NCBI GenBank assembly: GCA_009801085.1
Contig: VNWV01000005.1
Span: 1,922,001-1,986,000, forward strand
Length of the DNA: 64,000 nt
Direction: 5' to 3'
DNA from: Lasiodiplodia sp. COLG20
Taxonomy: Eukaryota > Ascomycota > Dothideomycetes > Botryosphaeriales > Botryosphaeriaceae
Shown here: piece by piece, positions 55,752 through 64,000 of the stretch
Layout of the letters: every line of letters begins with the position of its first letter
Numbering within the stretch: position 1 is the stretch's first letter
The notes under the pieces: model-generated
Seen by the model: only the letters and a program-made list of their open reading frames with translations
Database searches by the model: none
Told to the model about the DNA's origin: nothing
Translations under genes and position numbers: made by a program

Positions 55752-57746
55752 ATGGACCTTCCTCGTTACGAGTATCAACCTTTGAATGAGTCCAGTGATG
55801 AGATCCGCGTGCTTGAGCTTGGTAGAGCCAAGACACGGATCGAAATCCGCATTCGTCACGTTCCGGTGTCGAGCGGCAGTTTCCAGGCACTTTCATATGT
55901 GTGGGGGAAGCCGGACCAGTTCAAGGAGGCCATTGTTCTTGATGATCTTGGAAGAGCAATCGGATGGATCCCTTTGACAAAGAACTTGGGAGATGCTATG
56001 TGCGATCTACAAAACGCCGAAGAATTGAACCAAAAGGTTTTCTGGATCGATCAAATTTGCATCAATCAGCAAAATGACAAGGAGAAGAGCCAGCAGGTTG
56101 CAAAGATGAGCCAGATATACACGCATGCAAGGCGAGTTATTACCTACCTTGGACCTGGATGGAGAGAGTCGGATGAGGAACGGGGAATGCGATTGCTGAA
56201 GAGAATTACTGGGAATATTCCGGATGATACCTGGCAACGAGTGCACGATGCTGGCAGCATTGAAGAGCTTCGGGACAGGATGGATGATGGAAGGATACGA
56301 TTCGAACCACTTCCGTCAGATCTATACCTGGCATCCGACGAATCGTACTATGAGGACGAAATCTCAAAGCGATACCGCAAGCAGGGCTGGAAATGGTTGA
56401 TCCATGTTGCTTACGGCGAATGGAATCAGCGGCTGTGGATCGTACAGGAGCAGATACTGAACAAAGAGATCATAATGCTGCGCGGGCACCGGCTGATAGA
56501 CTGGAACGCAGTTGCTGTTATACCTATCCTGTTTGGAGCCGAATACCTTCCTTGGCAGATTCTCGACACAAGCCGACGAAAATCCCGCGAAAACTCAGTA
56601 TCTGTGGCAGAAGTTGAAAGAACCATGTACGGCATATGGTGGGAAAGATATGCCCGGCTAGAACCCGGAACTGACTACACCTGGTCAGGATTGCTTGACA
56701 ATCTCGAGTGGTACCGGCCACTTCGATGCGCAGACCTCCGAGACCGAGTGTACGCCATTCTTGCCATCTCCTTGGACACCCAGACACTAGGTCTCGAACC
56801 GAACTACTCAGCTGACAATACAATTGACGCGCTATCGCAACAACTATCGGTTCGCCTGCTTCAGAGTGCGGATAGCCTAGTGGAAGTCCTATCCTATGCT
56901 ATCTCTTGGCGCCGGCCGAACTCAAAGCTACCTTCCTGGTGTCTCCCAATCGACCGGCCTGCGGGGAAAGACTCTGCCGAGATTCTAAGTCCCAATCTGT
57001 ACGAGCCGCACCCAGAGGAGCTCGAGCCAGTGCAATTCCACATGGAAAACACAATTCTTGCGGTCAAAGGGCGAATAATAGACTTCGTATCTGCCCCACA
57101 TGCAACAATTGCCTGGTCTCTCGAGGGATCAAGCAACGAATCACCGGTCGAGAGTCTTTCCAACCTCATGCATCTTCTACTTGAAGACCCCTCAACCGAG
57201 CATATTGTCACCCTTTTCCGCACTATCATTGCCGAGGATCCTTGGGCACCGCCTCTTGATGCTCGAGTCGGCGAAAACGAAGCCTTGGCTTCCCAATTTC
57301 TATTCTACCTTCAACACAGGTCGCGATTGCTGGTCGAATCCGCAAACGACTCTGAAACCATTCCTGAGGAGTTGCTTGAACGGTGCAATCAAGTTATGGC
57401 AAAGATCAGGGCGTATGTCCCATCGATTGTGCCTTTTGAATTCGAAACAGACGAGGATATGACTACAGAAGAAGACCTCATTAGTGGAAGAATGCTTTGG
57501 TACGCTGAGGATAGTCAACGATGTCTTAGCCATACTCGTACGGGGCGCTTTTGCAATGTTGTGCATACTGTCCAGGAGGGGGATGCTATCGTAGCTGTTC
57601 AAGGTACTGACCGGCTATTTATTGTCCGCTCGGTTGGTCAAACCTACACACTTATCGGGGATATTTACGTTGATGGGTTGATGCATGGGGAAGCGTATGA
57701 GAATCAGGATCCGAGTGAGGTTGATTGTGAAATCCATTTGGCTTGA
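55752..57746 (+). CDS. HET-domain (heterokaryon incompatibility) protein 3, intact
   Basis: Single exon, 664 aa. The HET block is complete: FQALSYVWGKPDQF near residue 45, VFWIDQICINQQNDKEKSQQ near 97, and IYTHARRVITYLGPGW. Downstream are the common RLWIVQEQIL and LRCADLRDRVYAILAIS motifs. The C terminus (TGRFCNVVHTVQEGDAIVAV) is the usual closing beta-rich module. It is the only undamaged HET gene of the three here. It would act in fusion-triggered cell death; partner unknown. Confidence 0.92.
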   Translation: MDLPRYEYQPLNESSDEIRVLELGRAKTRIEIRIRHVPVSSGSFQALSYVWGKPDQFKEAIVLDDLGRAIGWIPLTKNLGDAMCDLQNAEELNQKVFWIDQICINQQNDKEKSQQVAKMSQIYTHARRVITYLGPGWRESDEERGMRLLKRITGNIPDDTWQRVHDAGSIEELRDRMDDGRIRFEPLPSDLYLASDESYYEDEISKRYRKQGWKWLIHVAYGEWNQRLWIVQEQILNKEIIMLRGHRLIDWNAVAVIPILFGAEYLPWQILDTSRRKSRENSVSVAEVERTMYGIWWERYARLEPGTDYTWSGLLDNLEWYRPLRCADLRDRVYAILAISLDTQTLGLEPNYSADNTIDALSQQLSVRLLQSADSLVEVLSYAISWRRPNSKLPSWCLPIDRPAGKDSAEILSPNLYEPHPEELEPVQFHMENTILAVKGRIIDFVSAPHATIAWSLEGSSNESPVESLSNLMHLLLEDPSTEHIVTLFRTIIAEDPWAPPLDARVGENEALASQFLFYLQHRSRLLVESANDSETIPEELLERCNQVMAKIRAYVPSIVPFEFETDEDMTTEEDLISGRMLWYAEDSQRCLSHTRTGRFCNVVHTVQEGDAIVAVQGTDRLFIVRSVGQTYTLIGDIYVDGLMHGEAYENQDPSEVDCEIHLA

Positions 57747-58501
57747 TTCATGACCATGGAGGACAATGTAGAAGGAGAATACACATATCGGTAGAATGTT
57801 CTTACGCTTTCTTTGCACCATTCCCTTCTTTCTCTTGACTTCTTAGTAAATACGCTCTTGGTCATGTTTAGTATGCAAGTGATATTGCACTGGTGTCACC
57901 ACCTTGCATGTCATCATAACTCATATTTTAATGGGCGGATAGCACATACTACATGAAGGTGGTGGATTGTCTGTGTTGCTAAGCAAACGCCGGAGAGGCG
58001 TGCGAAGTTGCCGCGAGATGTAGGAAAGAGACTGTTAGGTGCTCTATATAAGCCACTCAGTCAGCCATTCCGGCATGCTAGTCACGCTCGAAGAGGTTGG
58101 TGCTTGGTTAAATGAGAGCCCGAAGGTTTACAGTAAGGCAGCCCAAGTTACCACCCGTCCTCTGTGGGTAATATTAAAGAGGTCGAAGGTTCGAAAACGG
58201 GCTAGGGAAGACAAAAAAGACGGTCCCAAGGAGTCTTTCTGAGATTAACCTGCATGTAGCAGGGTTCAGTTTTGCCATTTTTGTCGACGGTCATTCTCTT
58301 TTTCTTCCAACTTGCCAGGTGAATGTGTAGGCAGAGAAATGGCTATTTTTTACAGTATCCGCCCCTGCAACTATCTCTAGAATGCCGCCGATATTTTGGC
58401 CCAATGGTGTGTATGGCTTTTGACCTTCCGTACGGTAGTTATTTGTCCCCATAATTGATAAGTAATTCAAACCGCAGCCCGCTTTTATGTCATGAAGAGA
58501 C
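57747..58501. other. Intergenic region between HET gene 3 and APN1
   Basis: No coding or RNA gene seen. A GGTTCGAAAA stretch at about 58,190 looks like a tRNA T-arm, but its stem does not pair. Confidence 0.4.
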
Positions 58502-60240
58502 TTATGATGACTGCTCACCGCTACCCTCTCCCGAGCTCTCGTCCTTCTTCGCCTTCTTCGTCTTGGCCTTCGCAAACATGTCCTTCACCGTCGCCGGACC
58601 CTTCCTCTTCTTCCCGGCTCCCTTATCTTCCTTCGCCTTCTTCTTCTCTTCCCGCCGGTCCACCTGATCCTGCACCCTCTCCCTCTCGCCCTTCCCGCGC
58701 TCCTGCAGCTCGCTGTCCAGCTTCTTGAACTCCTCGCTCTCGACATCCATCCCAACCAGGCTCTCCAGCAGCTTGATCTCCCGCGCCCAAATACCCTTAT
58801 CGTCAACCGTCTTCTTCGGATCCTTCGGGTCAGGGCTATCAATCGGCGTCTCGAGCACCATGGGCAGGCCCTGCATACGGGTGTCATTCATGATGTTGTG
58901 GAACGCGCGCAGGCCGAGGAACCCGGTGCCGATATTGGCGTGGAGATCGCGGCCCGATCCGAGCGGAGCCTTGGAGTCGTTGATGTGGAAGGCCTTGAGG
59001 TAGGGCAGGCCGATGACTTTGTCGAACTTGTCGATGGTCTCGTTGTAGGCGTCGGGCGTGCGCAGGTCGTAGCCGGCGGCGAAGACGTGGCACGTGTCGA
59101 GGCAGACGCCGACGCGCGACTTGTCGTCGATGAGGGCGATGACGGCGGCCAGCTCCTCGAAGGTGCCGCCGATGGTGTTGCCTTCGAATACGGCCATCGT
59201 CTCGAGCAGGGTCAGGACGGTGCCGGTGGAGGAGTCTTTGTGCGCGCGGTTGAGCTGCGAGGCGAGTTGCTTCAGGGCTTCGTCGCGAGTCGAGCTGGCG
59301 GCGTTGCCGGGGTGGAAGTTGTAGAGCTGGATGCCGAGCTTGGTGCAGCGCGAGAGATCGTCGGCGAAGGAGTCGTAGGCTTGCTTTGCTCTTGCTTCGT
59401 CCGTGTGCGCGAGGTTGACGAGGTACGAGCCATGGGGGACAACGTGCTTGTTGCTCTCGTACTTGTGGTGGTCGCACTGCTGTTTGAACATGGTAATGGA
59501 CTCGGAAGTGATGGCCGGGTTGGCCCACTTGCGTTGTGACTTCAGGAATAATGCAAAGGCATTGCCACTGTGATGGTGTTAGATACGCCGATACGTTTGC
59601 TCTTGTAAGCGTCTTACCCAATGTGCACTGAGTTCGTCACGGCGTTTTGTACGCCTCCGGCTGCGCTGACATGAGCACCGACGAACAGCTTTGAGGCCGC
59701 TGTCCTTGCTGCCAATGGCGCCATTTCGGCGTCTTTCTCTTCCTTGGTCTTCCGCTTGCGTGGTGCCTTTTTGGTAGTAGTCCTGTTTTCACCGTTCTGC
59801 TTTTCTTCCTTGACCTCCTCCTCGGCTTCTGTCTTGACTGCTTTCTTGCTCTTCTTTGGCGTAGTTTGAATGACTTCTTCCTTTTGCTCTTCCTCACTAT
59901 CTTCAGCGTAGCTCAGCTTGGCTCCTCGCGAAGCTCTTTTCGTGCGCTTGGCCTCGGGAGCAGCGGGCTCGAATTGTCGCTTCTTGCCTCTTAGTTGCGT
60001 TGTTGAGGTCTCAGCCTTCACAACTGAAGTAGCCGTCGTCACTTCCGTTTCAGCTGGTGGAGAAGATAGATTTGAGGATTCATCCGCCATTGCCAGAGTG
60101 AGGGGCCCAATGGCGCAGCAAGTTGCGAGAATCAAGGTCGGTTGAGTTTGCAACCGAGTAGCGCGAGAAACAATTAGTGGATTGCCAGCTTTAGAAGCGA
60201 GATGAAGTTCAGGCGGGAAGACGCGGAGTGAGCGCGTCAT
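58502..60240 (-). CDS. APN1: AP endonuclease IV (Apn1), DNA repair
   Basis: Two exons on the minus strand, 60240-59618 and 59567-58502. Starting at the ATG at 60090 the protein is 512 aa; starting at 60240 it is 562 aa. The EndoIV TIM barrel begins FVGAHVSAAGGVQNAV and has the zinc motifs IQLYNFHPGNA, LLETMAVFEGNTIGG, RVGVCLDTCHVFAAGYD and KAFHINDSKAPLGS. Both tails are Lys/Glu-rich and likely nuclear-targeting (KRTKRASRG at the N terminus, KKAKEDKGAGKKRKGPATV at the C terminus). The longer start adds about 50 residues rich in Arg, Ser and hydrophobics with few acids, resembling a mitochondrial presequence. The enzyme cuts DNA at abasic sites. Confidence 0.93.
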
Positions 60241-61838
60241 GCAAGGGCCAGTCTGAAGAGCGCGTCGCGCATCGGCCGAAGTTATCCCGAACAGCCGTTG
60301 CTTATCGATAAGCAGACCCTCGCTTTGGAGCAAAAATGACGGAGGTTTTTGCTTCGCCGCTACTAGCACGATTGCGACACAGCTGCCCAGAATCTGTAGG
60401 TCAATAGGTCTTCGACTCTCAAAAGCTACGAAGGTTACGAAGAATGCCGTAGGGTTAGGCGGCCTCTACGCCGCCGCAACCGCCAAGTCGAAGGCCGCCA
60501 ACACCATCTTCAAATTTAACACCAACCGATTTACGAGTATATACGGAGTTAGTACATAGTCTTAGTAGGAAACAAATGGCGTTACTTGGCTAGTAAGTAG
60601 ATACCTTTTTTTGTTGCGCAGGTAAATGTATTGTGTGATGCTATGTTCTAATCCAGCGAGTCTTAGTCTTGAGACGCGTCTGTTGAGCAAACGCTCAGTT
60701 GCGATTTACACGGTTAGGCAACAATGTTCTTTCACATGGACCCATCCAATGAGACTACCTGGGCGTCGCTGCATGGCCACGTGTGACGAAGCGGCCTCGC
60801 GGCACAGTGTCTTAAAGTGGTGCTTAGAGCAGCGTAGAGTCATTGTTTTCCTCATTAGACAGCTGTCGGCATCTCGGGACGTACAGCTGATTTCCTATCT
60901 TGGAAATCAGCTGGTAGTCGCGTCCAACGTTGACACAGGCGCGTACTCTGCCCAGCCGTTCGACGTGGGGACGGGCACAACATATGCAGCTGGCGGTGTG
61001 GAGGCAGGCCGTCGCGTCGATGAATGCGCGACTTTTGGACAAGCGGTAGATGTGTGTAGCCGGCTGGCAGCAGGCCATTGGCTGTGGTTGACAGGGGTGG
61101 TGGAAGGCTGCATGCCGACCGATAACCTTGCTTGCGACAGATCATTAGTGCTGGCATCCCGGCACGTTCACGTCGCCCCTTAGAGGCGGGTGAACAGCTG
61201 CCTGTTCTTCAGCTTGGGCGGCCTCTTGAAAAGCAAACAAGTCGGCAGATGTACCGCGAGATAATGCACTGGGCGGGCGACGTGCAGGTGAAACGCATTT
61301 TCTTGCGAGCTGCAACGCTCGGACCCGGTCCGGACACGGGAGGCATCCCCACGATCCAAAGTGTCACTGCGTCAGCCAATGACAGACAGCGAGTGGGCCC
61401 AGGCGACCGGGATCGCTCAGCGGGATGGCAGATGGAGCCTCAGAGACGAGCCGGCCGTTGCGATCCGTGAGCTCTCACCCTCGTGCACCGCGCCCGCCGA
61501 CTCTTATCAACCGCCTCCCCTCCACGCCTGCGTCCCGCCCTCTCAAACTTCGCATACTGCACCCGCAGCCCTCACGCGTCACACAGTCCGTTTTGCTCGC
61601 GCGCGACGCCCTCGGTGCCGCCGTCGCCCCTCGCTACATTTTGCGTGCGCATCGGCATTTGTAGCTTTTCACGCATCCTCACGAGTACGTCGTAGAATTC
61701 CTCTGCGCGGCATTGCGACCCGCATGGCACCATCCGCGCCAGGCTAACGCGTCTGCCTCATAAACCAGCGGGCCTCGCGCTATGTATCAATGTTAAAGTT
61801 CGCACACCTCCACGCTTGGGATGCATCTGTAGCTGCCC
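60241..61838. other. Divergent intergenic region between APN1 and the right-edge gene
   Basis: 1.6 kb. ORFs of up to 185 codons overlap on both strands without protein character. A perfect 12-bp inverted repeat lies at 60884-60913. GC content rises toward 61,500-61,800. No RNA gene was recognised. Confidence 0.4.
60884..60913. repeat. Perfect 12-bp inverted repeat with 6-nt loop
   Basis: CAGCTGATTTCC at 60884-60895 and its exact reverse complement at 60902-60913. No terminator-like T-run follows. It may be chance, a protein-binding dyad, or part of a structured RNA. Confidence 0.6.
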
Positions 61839-64000
61839 ATGGCGGCGTTCGCCCAAGCTTCGCGAGCTCCGACTCCTTCACGAGCCAGGCAGTCGCGCCC
61901 TCCACACTCGCCCTCCTCGCTGCCCTTCGGCTCGTGCAATTCCCGCGACCACGCCCTCTTCGGCCCCAACGCCCCGACCTGCAGCTGCAAGCGCTTCTGG
62001 CGAAACCATCACCGGCCGGAGGATGGTGGTGATGGAGACTTCGAATACCCGTGGTGCATCTGCGGCCACCACGCCTGCTTCCACGACGCTCCCGACAATG
62101 CTGCCTCCAGCTCGCACCAGCAATCCATCCATCGCCCATCCGATACCCCCGTAGACCTCGTCCAGGTTGGCGACGGCGTGTACGTAGAACGCACTCGGCT
62201 CGACCACACCATCCATGACATACAACACACACCCAGGAGGAGAGGGCGCTTCACACGCAGTCTCTCTGGGGATACAGCGGCGGAAGATGGAGACCATGCA
62301 ATGCAGCAGCATGTAGCTACTGTGGACACCAATGCGGGTCGGAAGGACAGCTCAGGTCTCCACATCTCCGGCTTCCCAAGCGTTCCATCCATCTGTCAAT
62401 TAAACTCCAGCGAGCTTCGTGGCGCTGCGAGTATTCAGCCGCCCCAGCAGCATCCAGGGCTCAACATGTCGATGCAATCAACCACCGACCGTTTTGATCG
62501 AATGCGTGCGTCGGAGACGGATGCTCTGAGACAATGGCACAAGACACTGGAACAAGCGAGAGAACAATCACAACTGGCTTCCACAATTCGCTATTCGGCT
62601 GATACGGAGAGTGATCGTCCCCGTCACAGTCCAAGCCGCGCTTTCCTCGATCATGTCCTGCAATCTCGCCGCGCTGCAACTCAGACGGACGTTCCGCCCA
62701 CTTTTGTGAAGGCAGAAGATGGCGCGCAGAGTACCACGGATCTGGCTAGCGTGACCGACACACCTGATGTCCAAGCCTACGATCGCCACCTCCAGGAAAC
62801 AACTTCTCTGATTGATAATGTTATTCGAGAAATCACGTCTGTCGATAATGCGGGCCCGGGTGCTGATGAAGGAGACGGACTCGTGCTGTCTCCAACCCAA
62901 CCAAACACTTCGCAATTCAGCTCAAGACATGCAGGTGATGGAACACCCGACACCCAGCCGAACTCTATTGCTTCTGTTCCCATGAGCGTTCCTTCGGCCC
63001 TGCGCAAGCTTGCACCTCAGTTGCTTACCCTGAAGAGGCATCTCGCAGCACAACCAAACATTTCTACCACCATTCAAAACATGTCTGACCGCCTCTGGAT
63101 GTTAGAAAATGCATCCTTTCAACATGTCCCGGCCGAGGAGGTAATCGACAAGTTTGAACTGATAGAAGGGCGACTTCTTGAGGCTGAGCATCGTCTTGTT
63201 GAGCTCGAACACGGCCAGGATAACTTGCAGATGTCCATTACTGCCCGCAATGATGAGAACCGTCCGCGTTCCAGCGATTCCCCCGATTGCTCGAAAACCA
63301 TCCTGGCGGAAGTCGTTGGACAGCTGAGGACTGAAAGGAAATTCAACAGTATTGAGCAACGTCTCCAAATTCTTGAGTATTCGGTTCCATCCACCGCGTA
63401 TCCTTGGAATATCGAAGTTGTTCTTTTGCCCTGGGGCAGAGATCTTCAGGGCATTTGGTACACTCAAGTGGAATTTGACAGGATGTCTCAAAATTCCGAA
63501 GGCTTCCGTTCCGGCTCTCCTCTTCGAATCAAGTACGAGGTCTCCAGTTATGATGGAGACTCTGATCACGACGGCTTGGAATACGACTCGCTTTTCCCCA
63601 AAGCGTGTGGTCCACGAAGCAAAATCTGGTATCGTCTCAAGAGCAGGGGCTTCATCAAGGATGTAACAATCACTGAGCCAGGAGCCCGCCACATTCTCAC
63701 CACCATCCACGATACGTTTGGCGAGGAAATCTTGAAGGCTGCCGGAGATTCTTCTCCGATTGATGAGGACGATCTGCAAGTTTATGGCTTGAGAGCGCCT
63801 GTCGTCCCCCTTCGAAAGATCCAGAAAGATAAGCAACTTCAGTTCCTTCCTCCCTCGGAGTTGATAAGCCCAACGCTGTGGAACGCCGAATTTCTCTGTT
63901 CCGATGTAATCCACCACATCCACGGGAAGAAGCGCCTCTATGTCACTGGCAGTTGCGCTTACATGCAGGAAATTGTTCCAGATAAGGGTATCACATGGAG
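61839..64000 (+). CDS. Large unknown protein, 720 codons visible, cut by the right edge
   Basis: One frame from the ATG at 61839 is open to the window end without a stop (720 codons plus two bases). The N-terminal 250 residues hold a Cys/His-rich part (PTCSCKRFWRNHH, WCICGHHACFHDA) that could bind zinc. The middle (about residues 210-340) is Ser/Thr/Asp-rich and probably disordered. From about 400 to 510 a helical, coiled-coil-like stretch runs (IDKFELIEGRLLEAEHRLVE). A folded C-terminal part starts near 520 (WNIEVVLLPWGRDLQGIWY, KIWYRLKSRGFIKDVTI). I do not recognise a named family. Length, codon use and domain order leave little doubt that it is a real gene; introns further right are unknown. 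Confidence 0.8.
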   Translation, partial: MAAFAQASRAPTPSRARQSRPPHSPSSLPFGSCNSRDHALFGPNAPTCSCKRFWRNHHRPEDGGDGDFEYPWCICGHHACFHDAPDNAASSSHQQSIHRPSDTPVDLVQVGDGVYVERTRLDHTIHDIQHTPRRRGRFTRSLSGDTAAEDGDHAMQQHVATVDTNAGRKDSSGLHISGFPSVPSICQLNSSELRGAASIQPPQQHPGLNMSMQSTTDRFDRMRASETDALRQWHKTLEQAREQSQLASTIRYSADTESDRPRHSPSRAFLDHVLQSRRAATQTDVPPTFVKAEDGAQSTTDLASVTDTPDVQAYDRHLQETTSLIDNVIREITSVDNAGPGADEGDGLVLSPTQPNTSQFSSRHAGDGTPDTQPNSIASVPMSVPSALRKLAPQLLTLKRHLAAQPNISTTIQNMSDRLWMLENASFQHVPAEEVIDKFELIEGRLLEAEHRLVELEHGQDNLQMSITARNDENRPRSSDSPDCSKTILAEVVGQLRTERKFNSIEQRLQILEYSVPSTAYPWNIEVVLLPWGRDLQGIWYTQVEFDRMSQNSEGFRSGSPLRIKYEVSSYDGDSDHDGLEYDSLFPKACGPRSKIWYRLKSRGFIKDVTITEPGARHILTTIHDTFGEEILKAAGDSSPIDEDDLQVYGLRAPVVPLRKIQKDKQLQFLPPSELISPTLWNAEFLCSDVIHHIHGKKRLYVTGSCAYMQEIVPDKGITW

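Noticed and set aside
58110..58210. tRNA gene near 58,190
   Set aside because: GGTTCGAAAA resembles a T-loop but the stem does not pair and no cloverleaf is possible.
1..64000. CRISPR arrays, insertion sequences or bacterial operons
   Set aside because: No spaced direct repeats or transposase frames; intron-rich eukaryotic genes throughout.

Overview
The window is from a filamentous ascomycete (Pezizomycotina). Genes are broken by short introns of about 45-90 nt with GT...AG ends. There are three HET-domain genes and a fungal non-reducing polyketide synthase (NR-PKS). I cannot name the species. Exon models were read by eye; all complete models close in frame, and family names rest on motif recognition without database searches.

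Region A (1 to about 31,130) is an aromatic polyketide gene cluster of the emodin / monodictyphenone / xanthone type. The core is an NR-PKS (SAT-KS-AT-PT-ACP, no thioesterase domain) at 20257-25866, divergent from a metallo-beta-lactamase thioesterase at 26285-27278. Around it lie an EthD-type decarboxylase, a DUF1772 anthrone oxygenase, a naphthol-reductase-like SDR paired with a scytalone-dehydratase-like protein, a questin-oxidase-like DUF4243 protein, an NmrA-like oxidoreductase, an AMP-dependent ligase, an O-methyltransferase, an aldo-keto reductase, a second SDR, a secreted GMC oxidoreductase, a small ABM-fold protein, an MFS exporter, and a multicopper oxidase cut by the left edge. The likely route is atrochrysone carboxylic acid, then decarboxylation and oxidation to emodin, deoxygenation to a chrysophanol-type quinone, oxidative ring opening to a benzophenone or xanthone, then tailoring and export. 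No regulator gene is visible. However, a perfect palindrome TCGG(N3)CCGA occurs seven times, always between cluster genes, and I found none in the right half of the window. It fits inside the AflR-type TCG(N5)CGA site.

Region B (about 31,130-33,300) is a decayed border: a 37-bp inverted repeat, a HIT-family gene with a premature TGA, a relic ORF with a frameshift and a TAG, and a putative membrane-protein ORF split by a TAG.

Region C (33,400-57,750) holds a Na+/H+ antiporter whose reading frame is best explained by an AT-AC intron, three HET-domain genes (two disrupted), a MYND zinc-finger protein, a protein kinase-ankyrin fusion, a 1639-residue protein ending in a CorA-like membrane pair, and a small membrane protein. 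This looks like a self/non-self recognition neighbourhood.

Region D (58,500-64,000) holds the DNA-repair gene for AP endonuclease IV (APN1). It also holds the first 720 codons of a large unknown protein that runs off the right edge.
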